A DNA stretch of 64,000 nt from an uncultured Proteiniphilum sp. (GTDB lineage: Bacteria; Bacteroidota; Bacteroidia; Bacteroidales; Dysgonomonadaceae). Every line of letters begins with the position of its first letter. The stretch's first letter is position 1. Made by a program: the position numbers and the translations under genes. The stretch spans positions 1-64,000 of the forward strand of contig NZ_CALNAT010000002.1 in the NCBI RefSeq assembly GCF_937873925.1. The letters are read 5' to 3'. Below the pieces are notes generated by a model. That model had not been told where the DNA came from. It was given only the letters and a program-made list of their open reading frames with translations, and ran no database searches. This document shows positions 26,983 to 36,073 of the stretch, in pieces.

Positions 26983-28260
26983 TTATTGTGTACGGAGATC
27001 GAAGCCTATATCTTTTCTGAAGTAACTGTTCTCAAACCTGATCTTATCAATATTCCTGTAGGATGTCTCCAATGCTTCGTCCATGCTTTTCCCGTACGAA
27101 GTGACGGAAAGCACACGCCCTCCCGATGTAACCGTTTCTCCACCGGCATTTACCGTGCCGGCGTGAAAAACGATACTGTCCTGCACATCATTGAGCCCGT
27201 CTATGGGTTTACCTTTTTCATATGCTCCGGGATATCCGCCGGAGACCATCATCACAGTTACGGCATACCGGTCGTCCGTCTCCAATATTTTTTCATCCAA
27301 TGTTTCCGTGGCCACGGCGAGAAACAGTTCCAAAAGATCCGACCGGATCAGCGGCACCACGACTTCCGTCTCCGGATCACCCAAACGGACATTGTACTCA
27401 ATCACTTTCGGTTCACCCTCCACATTGATCAGCCCAATAAAAATAAATCCTTTATAGTCTATCCGTTCCTTTTTCAACCCTTCAACAGTAGGTTCCACAA
27501 TCCGGCTACGTACTTTCTCCATAAAGATGTCATCGGCGAAAGAGACGGGCGAAACAGCCCCCATCCCGCCGGTATTCAGGCCGGTATCACCCTCGCCGAT
27601 CCGCTTGTAGTCTTTGGCTACCGGCAGGATCTTGTATGATCTCCCGTCTGTCAGTACAAATACCGAGCACTCGATACCCGACAGGAATTCCTCTATCACC
27701 ACGCTGTTACTCGCAGCGCCGAATTTCCCGTTGAGCATCTCCCAAAGTGACTGCTTCGCTTCATTCAGGTCGTTTATGATCAACACCCCTTTCCCTGCCG
27801 CCAGCCCGTCCGCTTTCAGCACATAAGGCGAGGGGAGCGAATCGAGGAAAGCATTCCCTTCCATCACATTATCCAGGGTAACTGTCTTGAAACTTGCGGT
27901 AGGGATATTGTAGCCGGCCATAAATCGTTTGGCAAAATCCTTGCTTCCTTCCAGTTGCGCCCCCTTCCCCGACGGCCCGATGACGGCAATATGGCAAATA
28001 TCTTCATCTTCATGGAAGTAATCATAGACACCCTCCACCAAAGGAACTTCAGGTCCAACGACGATCATATCAATATCATGGTCCAGCGAAAACCGTTTCA
28101 TCGCTTCGAAATCCGTCACCTCGACGGGCACGTTCGTACCTAACAATGCCGTACCGGCATTACCGGGAGCGATATAAAGATTATTCAGGAGTCTGCTCTT
28201 TCGAATTTTCCAGGCCAGCGCATGTTCGCGCCCACCGGAACCAAGAAGAAGGACGTTCAT
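26983..28260 (-). CDS. purD: phosphoribosylamine-glycine ligase
   Basis: Third... purine pathway step joining glycine to 5-phosphoribosylamine with ATP (GAR synthetase). The N-terminus MNVLLLGSGGREHALAWKI is diagnostic, followed by the ATP-grasp region (KDFAKRFMAGYNIPTA; YVLKADGLAAGKGVLI) and the metal-binding VIEYNVRLGDPETEVV. Length (425 aa) is normal. A -7 box lies 37-44 bp upstream. It leads a two-gene unit with the membrane protein gene downstream. Confidence 0.95.
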   Translation of the reverse strand: MNVLLLGSGGREHALAWKIRKSRLLNNLYIAPGNAGTALLGTNVPVEVTDFEAMKRFSLDHDIDMIVVGPEVPLVEGVYDYFHEDEDICHIAVIGPSGKGAQLEGSKDFAKRFMAGYNIPTASFKTVTLDNVMEGNAFLDSLPSPYVLKADGLAAGKGVLIINDLNEAKQSLWEMLNGKFGAASNSVVIEEFLSGIECSVFVLTDGRSYKILPVAKDYKRIGEGDTGLNTGGMGAVSPVSFADDIFMEKVRSRIVEPTVEGLKKERIDYKGFIFIGLINVEGEPKVIEYNVRLGDPETEVVVPLIRSDLLELFLAVATETLDEKILETDDRYAVTVMMVSGGYPGAYEKGKPIDGLNDVQDSIVFHAGTVNAGGETVTSGGRVLSVTSYGKSMDEALETSYRNIDKIRFENSYFRKDIGFDLRTQ

Positions 28261-28296
28261 AGTGCCAATGTCATTGAATCATTATTATACAGGATA

Positions 28297-28304
28297 CAAA
28301 GCTA
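28297..28304 (-). promoter_or_regulatory. -7 promoter box upstream of purD
   Basis: TAGCTTTG on the minus strand matches TAnnTTTG, 37 bp upstream of the purD ATG. Confidence 0.5.
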
Positions 28305-28438
28305 CTAAAAAAAATGAAACAGCGATGTAACAGAATTTGAAATTTGAACGCAACCGTTTAGGGGAAATGAGAGCTGGTCCCGAAAGACAAATATTGATTT
28401 TGTTCTACGGCGATAGGGTAAAATCGTGGAGAGGTTGT

Positions 28439-28446
28439 TATCTTTG
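28439..28446 (+). promoter_or_regulatory. -7 promoter box upstream of the FabK/NMO-like gene
   Basis: TATCTTTG matches TAnnTTTG and ends 27 bp before the ATG at 28474. Confidence 0.55.
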
Positions 28447-28473
28447 TAACTTCAAGCGACAAATATTTCAAAC

Positions 28474-29424
28474 ATGAATATAAACCGAATATCGGCCCTT
28501 TTTGGTATTCGCTATCCTATCATCCAGGCAGGAATGGTATGGTGCAGCGGCTGGAAGTTAGCGGCGGCAGTAAGCAATGCCGGGGGACTGGGACTGATTG
28601 GAGCGGGATCCATGCATCCCGACATATTGCGCGGGCATATCCAAAAATGCAAGGCGGCGACCGGGAAGCCTTTCGGGGTGAACATCCCGCTGATGTATCC
28701 CCAGATGGAAGAGATCATGCAGATTGTGCTCGAAGAAAAAGTACCGGTTGTCTTCACTTCGGCCGGTAATCCGAAAACATGGACAACAACACTCAAAGCG
28801 GAAGGAATAAAGGTTGCACATGTGGTGTCAAGCTCCAAATTTGCACTTAAAGCTGCAGAAGCAGGCGTCGACGCCATCGTCGCCGAAGGGTTCGAAGCCG
28901 GGGGGCACAACGGGCGTGAAGAAACCACCACCTTTACACTTATCCCGCAGGTGAGAGAGGCAGTCGATCTGCCGTTGATTGCCGCCGGGGGTATTGCCAC
29001 CGGAGAGGCGATGGCTGCCGCGTTTGCGCTGGGCGCCGAAGGGGTGCAGGTGGGCACCCGGTTTGCCCTGACCGAAGAGAGCTCCGCCAGTGAGGCCTTT
29101 AAACAGCAGTGTATCTCTTTGAATGAGGGAGATACTGTATTATCGCTCAAGAAGGTAAGCCCTACGCGCATGATCAGAAACGAGTTCTACCGACAGGTAC
29201 AGGAGATGGAAGACCGGGGCGCTACTCCTGATGAACTGCGCGAACTGCTGGGAAGGGGACGTTCCAAGAGGGGCATCTTCGAGGGTGACCTGTCGGAAGG
29301 AGAACTGGAGATCGGACAGATCGCTTCACATATAAAGGAGATCATCCCCGCCGGGCAGGTTATCGAAGAAATGATCGGGCAATACAACCAGGCTGTTAAG
29401 CAACTATCCGTGCAGACATTCTGA
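28474..29424 (+). CDS. nitronate monooxygenase / enoyl-ACP reductase II-like flavoprotein
   Basis: An FMN-dependent TIM-barrel enzyme of 316 residues. Visible are IRYPIIQAGMVWCSGWKLAAAVSN (start of the barrel), VAEGFEAGGHNG (substrate/FMN His region), LPLIAAGGIATGEAMAAAFALGA and VQVGTRF (FMN phosphate binding). The fold is shared by nitronate monooxygenase and FabK enoyl reductases, and sequence alone does not separate them with certainty. The GGHNG motif occurs in both. It stands alone between promoters. Cytoplasmic. Confidence 0.85.
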   Translation: MNINRISALFGIRYPIIQAGMVWCSGWKLAAAVSNAGGLGLIGAGSMHPDILRGHIQKCKAATGKPFGVNIPLMYPQMEEIMQIVLEEKVPVVFTSAGNPKTWTTTLKAEGIKVAHVVSSSKFALKAAEAGVDAIVAEGFEAGGHNGREETTTFTLIPQVREAVDLPLIAAGGIATGEAMAAAFALGAEGVQVGTRFALTEESSASEAFKQQCISLNEGDTVLSLKKVSPTRMIRNEFYRQVQEMEDRGATPDELRELLGRGRSKRGIFEGDLSEGELEIGQIASHIKEIIPAGQVIEEMIGQYNQAVKQLSVQTF

Positions 29425-29464
29425 TACGGGATCACTCCCCGTTTCATCTTTAAGTTATTTGCTT

Positions 29465-29472
29465 TATCTTTG
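29465..29472 (+). promoter_or_regulatory. -7 promoter box directly in front of the YycJ-like gene
   Basis: TATCTTTG matches TAnnTTTG and ends 8 bp before the ATG at 29481, implying a leaderless or nearly leaderless mRNA if used. Confidence 0.5.
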
Positions 29473-29480
29473 TAGGCAAT

Positions 29481-30305
29481 ATGCAGTATGAACTTTTCCC
29501 ATCGGAACGATTCTCTTTCTTCAGCCTCAGCAGCGGTAGTTGTGGCAACAGCTACTATCTGGGAAATTCTCATTACGGTATCCTGATCGATGCGGGCATC
29601 GGCCCGCGTGTCATTAAAAAGCGCCTTGCCCACTATGGAATTGAACTCTCATCGATTATGGCGCTCCTCGTCACCCACGACCACTTCGACCATATCAAAT
29701 CGGTGGGTTACCTGGGAGAGAAACTGTCCATCCCGGTGTATGCCACCCGTGAGGTACACAGGGCAATCATGCACCATCCCCTTGTCCGCAACAACCTCAA
29801 CGGTTCCACAAGATATATTGAAAAAGGAACGCCATTTCAGATCGAAGATTTCCGCATCACCGCCTTCAACGTGCCCCATGACAGTATCGACAATTCCGGC
29901 TACTTCATTCAGTTCGGCAATCACAGGTTCACACTGGCTACCGATGTGGGAGTCATTACCGACGAAGTCGCTTACTACATATGCAAAGCCAATCATCTGG
30001 TCATTGAAAGTAACTACGATGAGGAGATGCTGAATAACGGCCGCTACCCTTATCCGCTGAGACAACGTATTGCCTCCGGATGGGGGCATTTGAGCAACCG
30101 GCAGACAGCCGAGTTCTTAGCCAATAACTACTCGTCCGACCTCCGTAATATCTGGCTCTGCCACCTCAGCGGCGACAACAATCACCCGGAACTGGCCTAT
30201 CAAACGGTAGAAAGCCGGTTGGCACAAAAGGGGATTAAAGTAGGACGAGATGTGGCATTGCATGTCCTGCTGCGAAACATTTTATCCCAGAAGACAGAAT
30301 TTTAA
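29481..30305 (+). CDS. MBL-fold metallo-hydrolase (YycJ/WalJ-like)
   Basis: A 274-residue beta-lactamase-fold hydrolase. The metal-binding LVTHDHFDHI motif is clear (about residues 62-71), with SSGSCGNSYYLG near the N-terminus, ATDVGVI for the bridging Asp and IWLCHLSGDNNHPELA near the C-terminus, the set seen in YycJ-type proteins. These are predicted cytoplasmic nucleases or phosphodiesterases. The 3' end overlaps a possible upstream extension of the next frame but not its chosen start. Confidence 0.86.
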   Translation: MQYELFPSERFSFFSLSSGSCGNSYYLGNSHYGILIDAGIGPRVIKKRLAHYGIELSSIMALLVTHDHFDHIKSVGYLGEKLSIPVYATREVHRAIMHHPLVRNNLNGSTRYIEKGTPFQIEDFRITAFNVPHDSIDNSGYFIQFGNHRFTLATDVGVITDEVAYYICKANHLVIESNYDEEMLNNGRYPYPLRQRIASGWGHLSNRQTAEFLANNYSSDLRNIWLCHLSGDNNHPELAYQTVESRLAQKGIKVGRDVALHVLLRNILSQKTEF

Positions 30306-30324
30306 CAAACCTGTGAAGAGAAGT

Positions 30325-31170
30325 ATGGCGATGAAATCATCCATTACCCTTATACCCTACGGCGGGCTGGCAAACCGTATGAAAGCCATGGAAGCCCTTA
30401 TAGCTCTGATACAAGACACAAATGTACGTGCCACCGCAATCTGGTTTAAAGATAAAGGATTGAATTGTTCTTTCGAGCGATTGTTCCAACCTTTGGATAT
30501 TCCTCAACTTACATTCCGTAATGCTATCCTTACAGATTACTTACTGAACCATCGTCCACGAAAAAACAACTTCTACATTCCATACCTCTTTGAAACAATA
30601 CGTTTCAGCAGTTGCCTGCATGAAGATGAGGTCACACAAAGAACATACCAAAACTTTGATTTTCGCCAATGGGTGTTGTCCAATAGAAAAACCTATTTAT
30701 CGGCATGCCTGCAATTCTATCCCGGGGATAAACAAAATAGTTTTTCATCTTTTATTCCTATTCCCGAGTTGCAGGAGAGAATCAATGAAAGAAGCAGAGA
30801 TTTTACACCCCATACCATCGGCATCCATATCCGTCGCACCGATAATATTATTTCCATCGAAAAAAGCCCTACAGAATTATTCATCCTTCGAATGAAAGAA
30901 GAGGTCAAAATACATGACGATGTATCTTTCTATCTAGCTTCTGATTCACCGGAAGAAAAAAAGAAGCTGATAGCTATTTTCGGCAACCGCATTATTACAG
31001 ATTACACCCCGGTTTCACGCTCTACCCCCGAAGGAGTACAAGATGCTTTGGTAGAATTATATACCCTGTCGCGGACGCAGAAAATAATAGGTTCATATTA
31101 TAGCTCATACTCTGAAACGGCTGCTGATATTGGCAACATACCTCATGAGAAAATAAAAAGGAAAACATAA
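30325..31170 (+). CDS. fucosyltransferase-fold glycosyltransferase
   Basis: A protein of about 281 residues with the N-terminal loop PYGGLANRMKAMEALIAL, like the GGLGNQM loop of alpha-1,2-fucosyltransferases, and the GDP-sugar motif IGIHIRRTDN (HxRRxD). It probably transfers a deoxyhexose in surface polysaccharide synthesis in the cytoplasm. I chose the ATG at 30325, which has a GAAGAGAAG ribosome-binding site; a second ATG follows at 30331. It is the first gene of the surface glycan cluster, 19 bp after the YycJ-like gene and 15 bp before the next transferase. Confidence 0.78.
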   Translation: MAMKSSITLIPYGGLANRMKAMEALIALIQDTNVRATAIWFKDKGLNCSFERLFQPLDIPQLTFRNAILTDYLLNHRPRKNNFYIPYLFETIRFSSCLHEDEVTQRTYQNFDFRQWVLSNRKTYLSACLQFYPGDKQNSFSSFIPIPELQERINERSRDFTPHTIGIHIRRTDNIISIEKSPTELFILRMKEEVKIHDDVSFYLASDSPEEKKKLIAIFGNRIITDYTPVSRSTPEGVQDALVELYTLSRTQKIIGSYYSSYSETAADIGNIPHEKIKRKT

Positions 31171-31185
31171 CCAAAATGTTCATGT

Positions 31186-32091
31186 ATGTCACCCGCTCCC
31201 ATTTTACTCTTTACGTATAATCGACCGTCCCATACGCAGCAAACGTTGAACGCATTGCTGAACAATGCACTTTGCAGCGAAAGTGAATTATTCGTATTCT
31301 CCGACGGATACAAAAATGAGACAGATAAAAAGGGGGTCCAGGAAGTACGGAAAATCATTCATTCACTGGATGGGTTCAGAAAAGTCCATTTCATAGAGAA
31401 TACCCATAACCTTGGATTGGCAGAAAATATCATCACGGGGGTCACCCGCGTGATCGGGGACTACGGAAAGGTTATTGTACTGGAAGACGACCTGGTGACA
31501 TCCCCCTATTTTCTTACGTTCATGAATGAAGCTTTGGATATGTTTGAGACCGAAAACAGAATTGGACACATACATGGCTACTGCTACCCTCTGTCGGAAT
31601 TGCCGGAAGCCTTTTTGATAAAATGGACGGGAAGCTGGGGCTGGGCTACCTGGAAAAGGGCTTGGCAAGAATTTAATCCCGATGGGAAAGCGTTACTGAA
31701 TGAAATAAAAAGCCGCAAGCTATCCCGATCGTTTGATTTTAACGGTAAATATCCTTACACTCGGATGCTCCGGCACCAGGTGAAGGGACAAAATAATTCG
31801 TGGGCTATCCGCTGGAATGCTTCGCTATTCCTGAAGGATATGCTTTCGGTCAATGCCGGGAGATCGTTGGTAAAGAACATAGGCTTTGACGGCAGCGGAA
31901 CGCATAGCAGCAGTCAGGACATTTACGCGACCAATTTATATACAAGGAAACTGTCAATCAATATTCCGGTAATAGAAGAAAACGAAGCTGCACGAAAATC
32001 AATTGAAAGATACCATGTAAAAACCAATTCGTTTTGGGCGAAGGTAAAACGAAGGATACAAAGGCATTTCCCCCGGCTACCTTATAATTGA
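31186..32091 (+). CDS. glycosyltransferase (GT-A fold, GNT-I-like)
   Basis: A 301-residue nucleotide-sugar-dependent transferase. It begins MSPAPILLFTYNRPSHTQQTL (GT-A first strand) and carries the acidic metal motif VLEDDLVTSPYFLTFM, followed by WGWATWKRAW typical of this bacterial group. Basic residues close the C-terminus (KVKRRIQRHF). Start codon 15 bp after the fucosyltransferase-like gene suggests one transcript. Acceptor and sugar are unknown; O-antigen or capsule assembly is likely from context. Confidence 0.8.
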   Translation: MSPAPILLFTYNRPSHTQQTLNALLNNALCSESELFVFSDGYKNETDKKGVQEVRKIIHSLDGFRKVHFIENTHNLGLAENIITGVTRVIGDYGKVIVLEDDLVTSPYFLTFMNEALDMFETENRIGHIHGYCYPLSELPEAFLIKWTGSWGWATWKRAWQEFNPDGKALLNEIKSRKLSRSFDFNGKYPYTRMLRHQVKGQNNSWAIRWNASLFLKDMLSVNAGRSLVKNIGFDGSGTHSSSQDIYATNLYTRKLSINIPVIEENEAARKSIERYHVKTNSFWAKVKRRIQRHFPRLPYN

Positions 32092-32472
32092 CTATACGGG
32101 GTTAATCCCTGTCCTGATTCAATCTATTAAAGAGTTGAAATCCGGGATTGTTAATTTGCGGAGTGGCCAATTGGCCAGCAATACTATCATTTCAAGGAAT
32201 GACAACACCCGGCCGGAGGATAACAGCCAGTACCGACGTCTTATCATCAGGACAACTCCTGCCAGAAGAGAGGTGAAGATTAACCTTTGTGTTTCCGGAA
32301 TATAAAATAAGTAGGAAAATAGAATATCCCGGAAAATGATATTTGAAATAATTATTTAAACATACACAGAGAAAAATAGATTTTATTTTATTTTTCCCCG
32401 TGTTTGCTATTACTTTTGTACATTATCGGGGAAATGGGGATCGGGATATGAACGGATATTATAGAAACTATT
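32092..32472. other. 381-bp non-coding stretch in the glycan cluster
   Basis: No convincing ORF. It holds a perfect palindrome TGGCCAATTGGCCA at 32165-32178 and a promoter box at 32411-32418. The DNA is AT-rich after 32280. Confidence 0.5.
32411..32418 (+). promoter_or_regulatory. -7 promoter box upstream of the HIRGGDK transferase gene
   Basis: TACTTTTG (TAnnTTTG) 54 bp before the ATG at 32473. The leader has a TATCGGGGAAAT stretch resembling the leaders of the boxes at 36034 and 36641. Confidence 0.5.
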
Positions 32473-33408
32473 ATGACACTAAATGCCTATCAATTATTAA
32501 ACAAGTCTTTCAAAAAAGAACTTATCTATAAGGTCGGAATGAGCGCGGGTTTTTTCTCGGAATATAATTGCATGATTCTCTCGATGTTATATTGTTTGGA
32601 ACATAAAATACAGTTTAAACTTTGCTCCGGAGCTACCAACTTCCATCCGGAAGGTTGGAACGGGTTCTTCCTCCCTTTTTGTGAACAGGTAGAAGATAAC
32701 AGTAAACATTATAAGACTTCTAACTGGAGATACGCCCTTAAATTAATCATAAGAGACGGCAGATTTTCCAACTACAGAAGCCTGATACCATATCTGTCAT
32801 GGACAAAAAAGAAACTCAAAACACAGGATGTCTTCGGACGCAGCAGATCCTCCCATAGGGCAAAAAAGAATTATCAAATACTGGGATTGGGAATTAATGG
32901 CAACATACAGGAAGCCTGTTCCAAATTGATCGAGATCACGTGGCGCTATAATGAAAAGACACAAAAAGGGATCGACGGGTTAAAGGCTTCCGTAAACATT
33001 TCGGGGGACTATATCGGATTTCATATCCGCGGAGGGGACAAATTCATAGAGCATAAGATAGAACCGGTAGAAGCCTACTTCGACAAAGTGAATGACCCGA
33101 ATATCCGGACGGCTTTTGTACTTACGGATGATTATTCGGTCATTGAGAATATTCACCGGCTCTATCCCGGATGGGATATCAAAACCTTATGTCGGGAGGA
33201 AGAAAGGGGATATTTCTTCGAGAACTTTCTATCGCAACCGGAGGAACTGCAAGGACGACAATATCTGAGACTTTTTGCATCGATTGATATACTTTCCCAA
33301 TCGCAACAGTTTATCGGGACATACAGTTCCAATCCAGGAATGTATTTAGGGATGCGTAACGCTAAAATATGTACCGGGGTTGATTATGATACATGGGTAC
33401 TCCGGTAA
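32473..33408 (+). CDS. putative fucosyltransferase-fold glycosyltransferase
   Basis: A 311-residue protein with GFHIRGGDKFIEHK, the HxRGGD variant of the GDP-binding motif of fucosyltransferase-like enzymes, and a C-terminal FIGTYSSNPGMYLGMR segment like the donor-binding end of that fold. The N-terminus SAGFFSEYNCMILSMLYCLEHK resembles the acceptor domain. It has its own promoter and lies in AT-rich DNA. Its role in surface glycan synthesis is inferred from the motif and the neighbours. Confidence 0.68.
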   Translation: MTLNAYQLLNKSFKKELIYKVGMSAGFFSEYNCMILSMLYCLEHKIQFKLCSGATNFHPEGWNGFFLPFCEQVEDNSKHYKTSNWRYALKLIIRDGRFSNYRSLIPYLSWTKKKLKTQDVFGRSRSSHRAKKNYQILGLGINGNIQEACSKLIEITWRYNEKTQKGIDGLKASVNISGDYIGFHIRGGDKFIEHKIEPVEAYFDKVNDPNIRTAFVLTDDYSVIENIHRLYPGWDIKTLCREEERGYFFENFLSQPEELQGRQYLRLFASIDILSQSQQFIGTYSSNPGMYLGMRNAKICTGVDYDTWVLR

Positions 33409-33476
33409 TAAAAATGACCGATAGGTTCAATATAACCAGTTTGCATGATAAAATTAACCCGGATGAAGTCGCCAGA

Positions 33477-34193
33477 TCAGGAGAGGGACATCTTCCTGAA
33501 AAAACTGGTTTTACAGAATGCATGCTGAAAAAAGACCGGCCCCTGAAATTCGGTTTTTTCCCATATACCGGGGTTTTGAAGTTCAGAGAATCCTGCCAGG
33601 TAATATTTCCTATCCGTGTTATCCACGACTAAGTAACCGCCTTTCCTTACATGAGGGATAGCACGTTTTATACAGCAGTTACGTACCCGACCATCCACCA
33701 CAACAATATCAAAATAATTATCGGGATATTGGTCAATGGCTTTTACATATTTCTCATAAGAAAGCCCGATAGAATTCCTGTCGTTGGAAACAAAATCGTC
33801 AGGATTCCGGTAATCTCTCTGTGCCCAACCGGAAATTCTCTCTCCCGGAACTTCTTTGTAATCCACATTCGTCACGGAAAACTCTTTCAATTTATTGGCT
33901 AAAAGTTTACTCCATTTTTGATCATGCTCAATACTTATTATACGACAGCATCGTCTCGCAAAAAAAAGGGTAGACCCGCCCGATCCCCACTCAAAGATTG
34001 TCATATCGGGTGTACAGATCGATGACAGGAAGTCGAGCGCATCGTATGTCATCCACGGTAATTCCCGTATCAGCGTGTTGTCCCCGGAACGCTTGTCTTT
34101 CAACCATCGGCGGAGTTGTTTAATATGCGACAACGTGGCATTTTGCATCGCAAATGTCAAGGCAAACCGGATATACAGTAAAATATCTTTCAT
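33477..34193 (-). CDS. class I SAM-dependent methyltransferase
   Basis: A 238-residue protein with the SAM-binding core: MTIFEWGSGGSTLFFARRC (motif I, Gly loop), IISIEHDQKW (acidic end of strand 2), FDIVVVDGRVRNCCIKRA and VRKGGYLVVDNTD. It is on the minus strand, opposite to its glycan neighbours, and faces the end of the HIRGGDK gene. The flippase gene is upstream on the same strand (64 bp), so the two probably share a transcript. Methylation of a glycan residue or a lipid intermediate is possible. Confidence 0.8.
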   Translation of the reverse strand: MKDILLYIRFALTFAMQNATLSHIKQLRRWLKDKRSGDNTLIRELPWMTYDALDFLSSICTPDMTIFEWGSGGSTLFFARRCCRIISIEHDQKWSKLLANKLKEFSVTNVDYKEVPGERISGWAQRDYRNPDDFVSNDRNSIGLSYEKYVKAIDQYPDNYFDIVVVDGRVRNCCIKRAIPHVRKGGYLVVDNTDRKYYLAGFSELQNPGIWEKTEFQGPVFFQHAFCKTSFFRKMSLS

Positions 34194-34257
34194 ACAATCT
34201 GTTTATTTTTTCTTTGTGACGTATAGAACCTTTTTAATATTTGTTTCCGTGTCCTTT

Positions 34258-35709
34258 TTATACTTTTGTCTTTTTTCTTGAAGCGAACCATTCATCAATT
34301 TCTTTCGTCATCTCCACTTTGAATAATTTGCATAATGTAATGTAGACTGAGGCAATCAGCACAGGATTTACGAGAATGAAAAGAATATCGTTTGTAATAT
34401 GCCGGGTAAAGAAATAGGAAATAGCGGTACTGATCACAGCTCCCAAAAGATATGGGAATATATCTTTCATGAACTCGAAAAGGGAATACTGTATCACCTT
34501 CCCGGAAAAGATCATCGACAGTATCAACGTCACAATCATATACACAACCCAACTGACCGCCAACCCCATAATTCCCTTCGGAAAAAAAAGGACAATCAGC
34601 AGAATTAATACAATCCCTTTCACGACTTCAAGTCCCAGAAAAAAAGCAGATCGTTCTTTTGCGATAAATAGTTCGTTGAATATAACTGTAAAAGGCAAAA
34701 ACATCCCGGCAAGTGTCAATACCTGGAAATAGGGTACCGAAGCCAGCCACTTCTCTTGAAAGAAGAGATAGAATGTGGGCTCGGCAATAAGTATCATCAC
34801 AAGGGCTATCGGAAAAGAAAGGAATGCAATGGATTTTATCAGTTTACGTACTACACGTTTCAAACGTTCCGTTTGGTCGTTAATTTCCGACAGGATCAGC
34901 ATGGCTACTGACCGGAAAGTATTGGAAAACGTAAGGAACGGGATTTCCTGGTATTTCTTTGCCTGATTGAAAAATGCCACATGGCTCATCGGATAGAACA
35001 CTGCTATAAGACTTGGATAGATGTTGTTCACGGTAGTGGAGATCATCGAGGACAACATTAATTTATAGCTGAATCCGAAAAAAGATTTCAATCGGGGAAG
35101 GCTGACCTCCGCAACCGGCCTCCACGATGAAGAAAACCAGAAGAGAATAGTCCTGAAGAAAGCGAATAACACTATCTGCACTACCAATGCCCAAACACCG
35201 TATCCTGTGAGAGCCATCGCAATAGCAACAATATCGGCAATAAGCAAAGCGAGCATATTCATCTTCGTGATCTCTCTGAAATTTGCCCTTTTTATCAGGA
35301 TTGTATAATGGATCGATCCGAATGCATTGAAAATCAACGCCAAAAATATCACCCTCGAAACAGGGACAAGTGCGGGAGCATTGAACAAAACGGCAATAAA
35401 CGGGCTCAGAAAGAAAAGGATCAGATAAAGAAAAATACTCAATCCGGCATTAAAATAAAAAACGGAACTATAATCCGTAGCGGAAATTTCCTTCCGATTC
35501 AACAAAGCTCTGCCGAAACCGCTGTCGATAAGGATGGTGGAGAATGCCGTAAACACAGCCAGTGATCCGATCAACCCGTAAGCATCCGGAGCGACAATGT
35601 TCATCAGCACAAGCATACTCACGAAATTGAGGATCTGCTGCCCGAACTTATCAATAAAGCTCCAGAAAAGCGAATGGGTTGTTTTAGTCTTTAAAGCGGA
35701 ATCAGCCAT
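34258..35709 (-). CDS. polysaccharide flippase (Wzx-like, MOP superfamily)
   Basis: A 483-residue inner-membrane protein with about twelve to fourteen hydrophobic helices. It begins ALKTKTTHSLFWSFIDKFGQQ, a typical amphipathic start of Wzx/polysaccharide export proteins, with YGLIGSLAVFTAFSTILIDSGFG following. It should flip lipid-linked glycan units across the inner membrane. It is the only polymer transport gene in the cluster; no Wzy or Wzz was recognised. The start codon is preceded by 180 bp of an unusual structured tandem repeat and, beyond it, a -7 box. Confidence 0.85.
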   Translation of the reverse strand: MADSALKTKTTHSLFWSFIDKFGQQILNFVSMLVLMNIVAPDAYGLIGSLAVFTAFSTILIDSGFGRALLNRKEISATDYSSVFYFNAGLSIFLYLILFFLSPFIAVLFNAPALVPVSRVIFLALIFNAFGSIHYTILIKRANFREITKMNMLALLIADIVAIAMALTGYGVWALVVQIVLFAFFRTILFWFSSSWRPVAEVSLPRLKSFFGFSYKLMLSSMISTTVNNIYPSLIAVFYPMSHVAFFNQAKKYQEIPFLTFSNTFRSVAMLILSEINDQTERLKRVVRKLIKSIAFLSFPIALVMILIAEPTFYLFFQEKWLASVPYFQVLTLAGMFLPFTVIFNELFIAKERSAFFLGLEVVKGIVLILLIVLFFPKGIMGLAVSWVVYMIVTLILSMIFSGKVIQYSLFEFMKDIFPYLLGAVISTAISYFFTRHITNDILFILVNPVLIASVYITLCKLFKVEMTKEIDEWFASRKKTKV

Positions 35710-35718
35710 TTACAACAT

Positions 35719-35911
35719 AGATTAATAAACGAAATAGTTCATTAAAATTAGGCGTTTTCTCGCTATGGCATAATACAAACAAGTTGATCTTCTGCTCATT
35801 TAGCTTAATGAAAACGTTCATTAAAATTAGACATTTTCTGCGCTCGGCAAAACAAATGAATTTGTTCTGCTCTTACTTAACGAAAATGTTCAATTACCTT
35901 AGACTATTTCA
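35719..35911 (-). repeat. structured leader repeat, locus A (two full units and two partial units)
   Basis: Minus-strand units run 35891-35820 and 35819-35741, with an upstream tail and a partial third unit (35740-35719). Each begins GAACnTTTTC and ends with a complementary GAAAAnG followed by TCTAATTTTAAT. The outer stem is CATTTTC/GAAAATG in the first unit and CGTTTTC/GAAAACG in the second. It sits between a -7 box (35922-35929) and the flippase ATG. Related copies are at 42485-42670 and 48305-48385. Confidence 0.75.
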
Positions 35912-35921
35912 AATCATTCTG

Positions 35922-35929
35922 CAAAAATA
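35922..35929 (-). promoter_or_regulatory. -7 promoter box upstream of the flippase leader repeats
   Basis: TATTTTTG on the minus strand; about 213 bp before the flippase ATG, with the repeat units in between. Confidence 0.45.
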
Positions 35930-36033
35930 CGCAACTTTTTAACAAGGATAAAGATAGAAGCCAAGAATCATGTAGGAGATGAGATATTTTATGTTTAACT
36001 GCGTATATCTACACCTCATGTCTCTAAAATCGT

Positions 36034-36041
36034 TACTTTTG
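36034..36041 (+). promoter_or_regulatory. -7 promoter box upstream of the ORF6N gene
   Basis: TACTTTTG within AAAATCGTTACTTTTGTA, which recurs at 36641. It lies 33 bp before the ATG at 36074. Confidence 0.55.
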
Positions 36042-36073
36042 TATGTGTAATAAGTATCCGGAAATAAAAGAAT

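Noticed and set aside
33393..33632. 79-residue plus-strand ORF
   Set aside because: It overlaps the end of the HIRGGDK gene and lies opposite the methyltransferase gene; no protein-like features.
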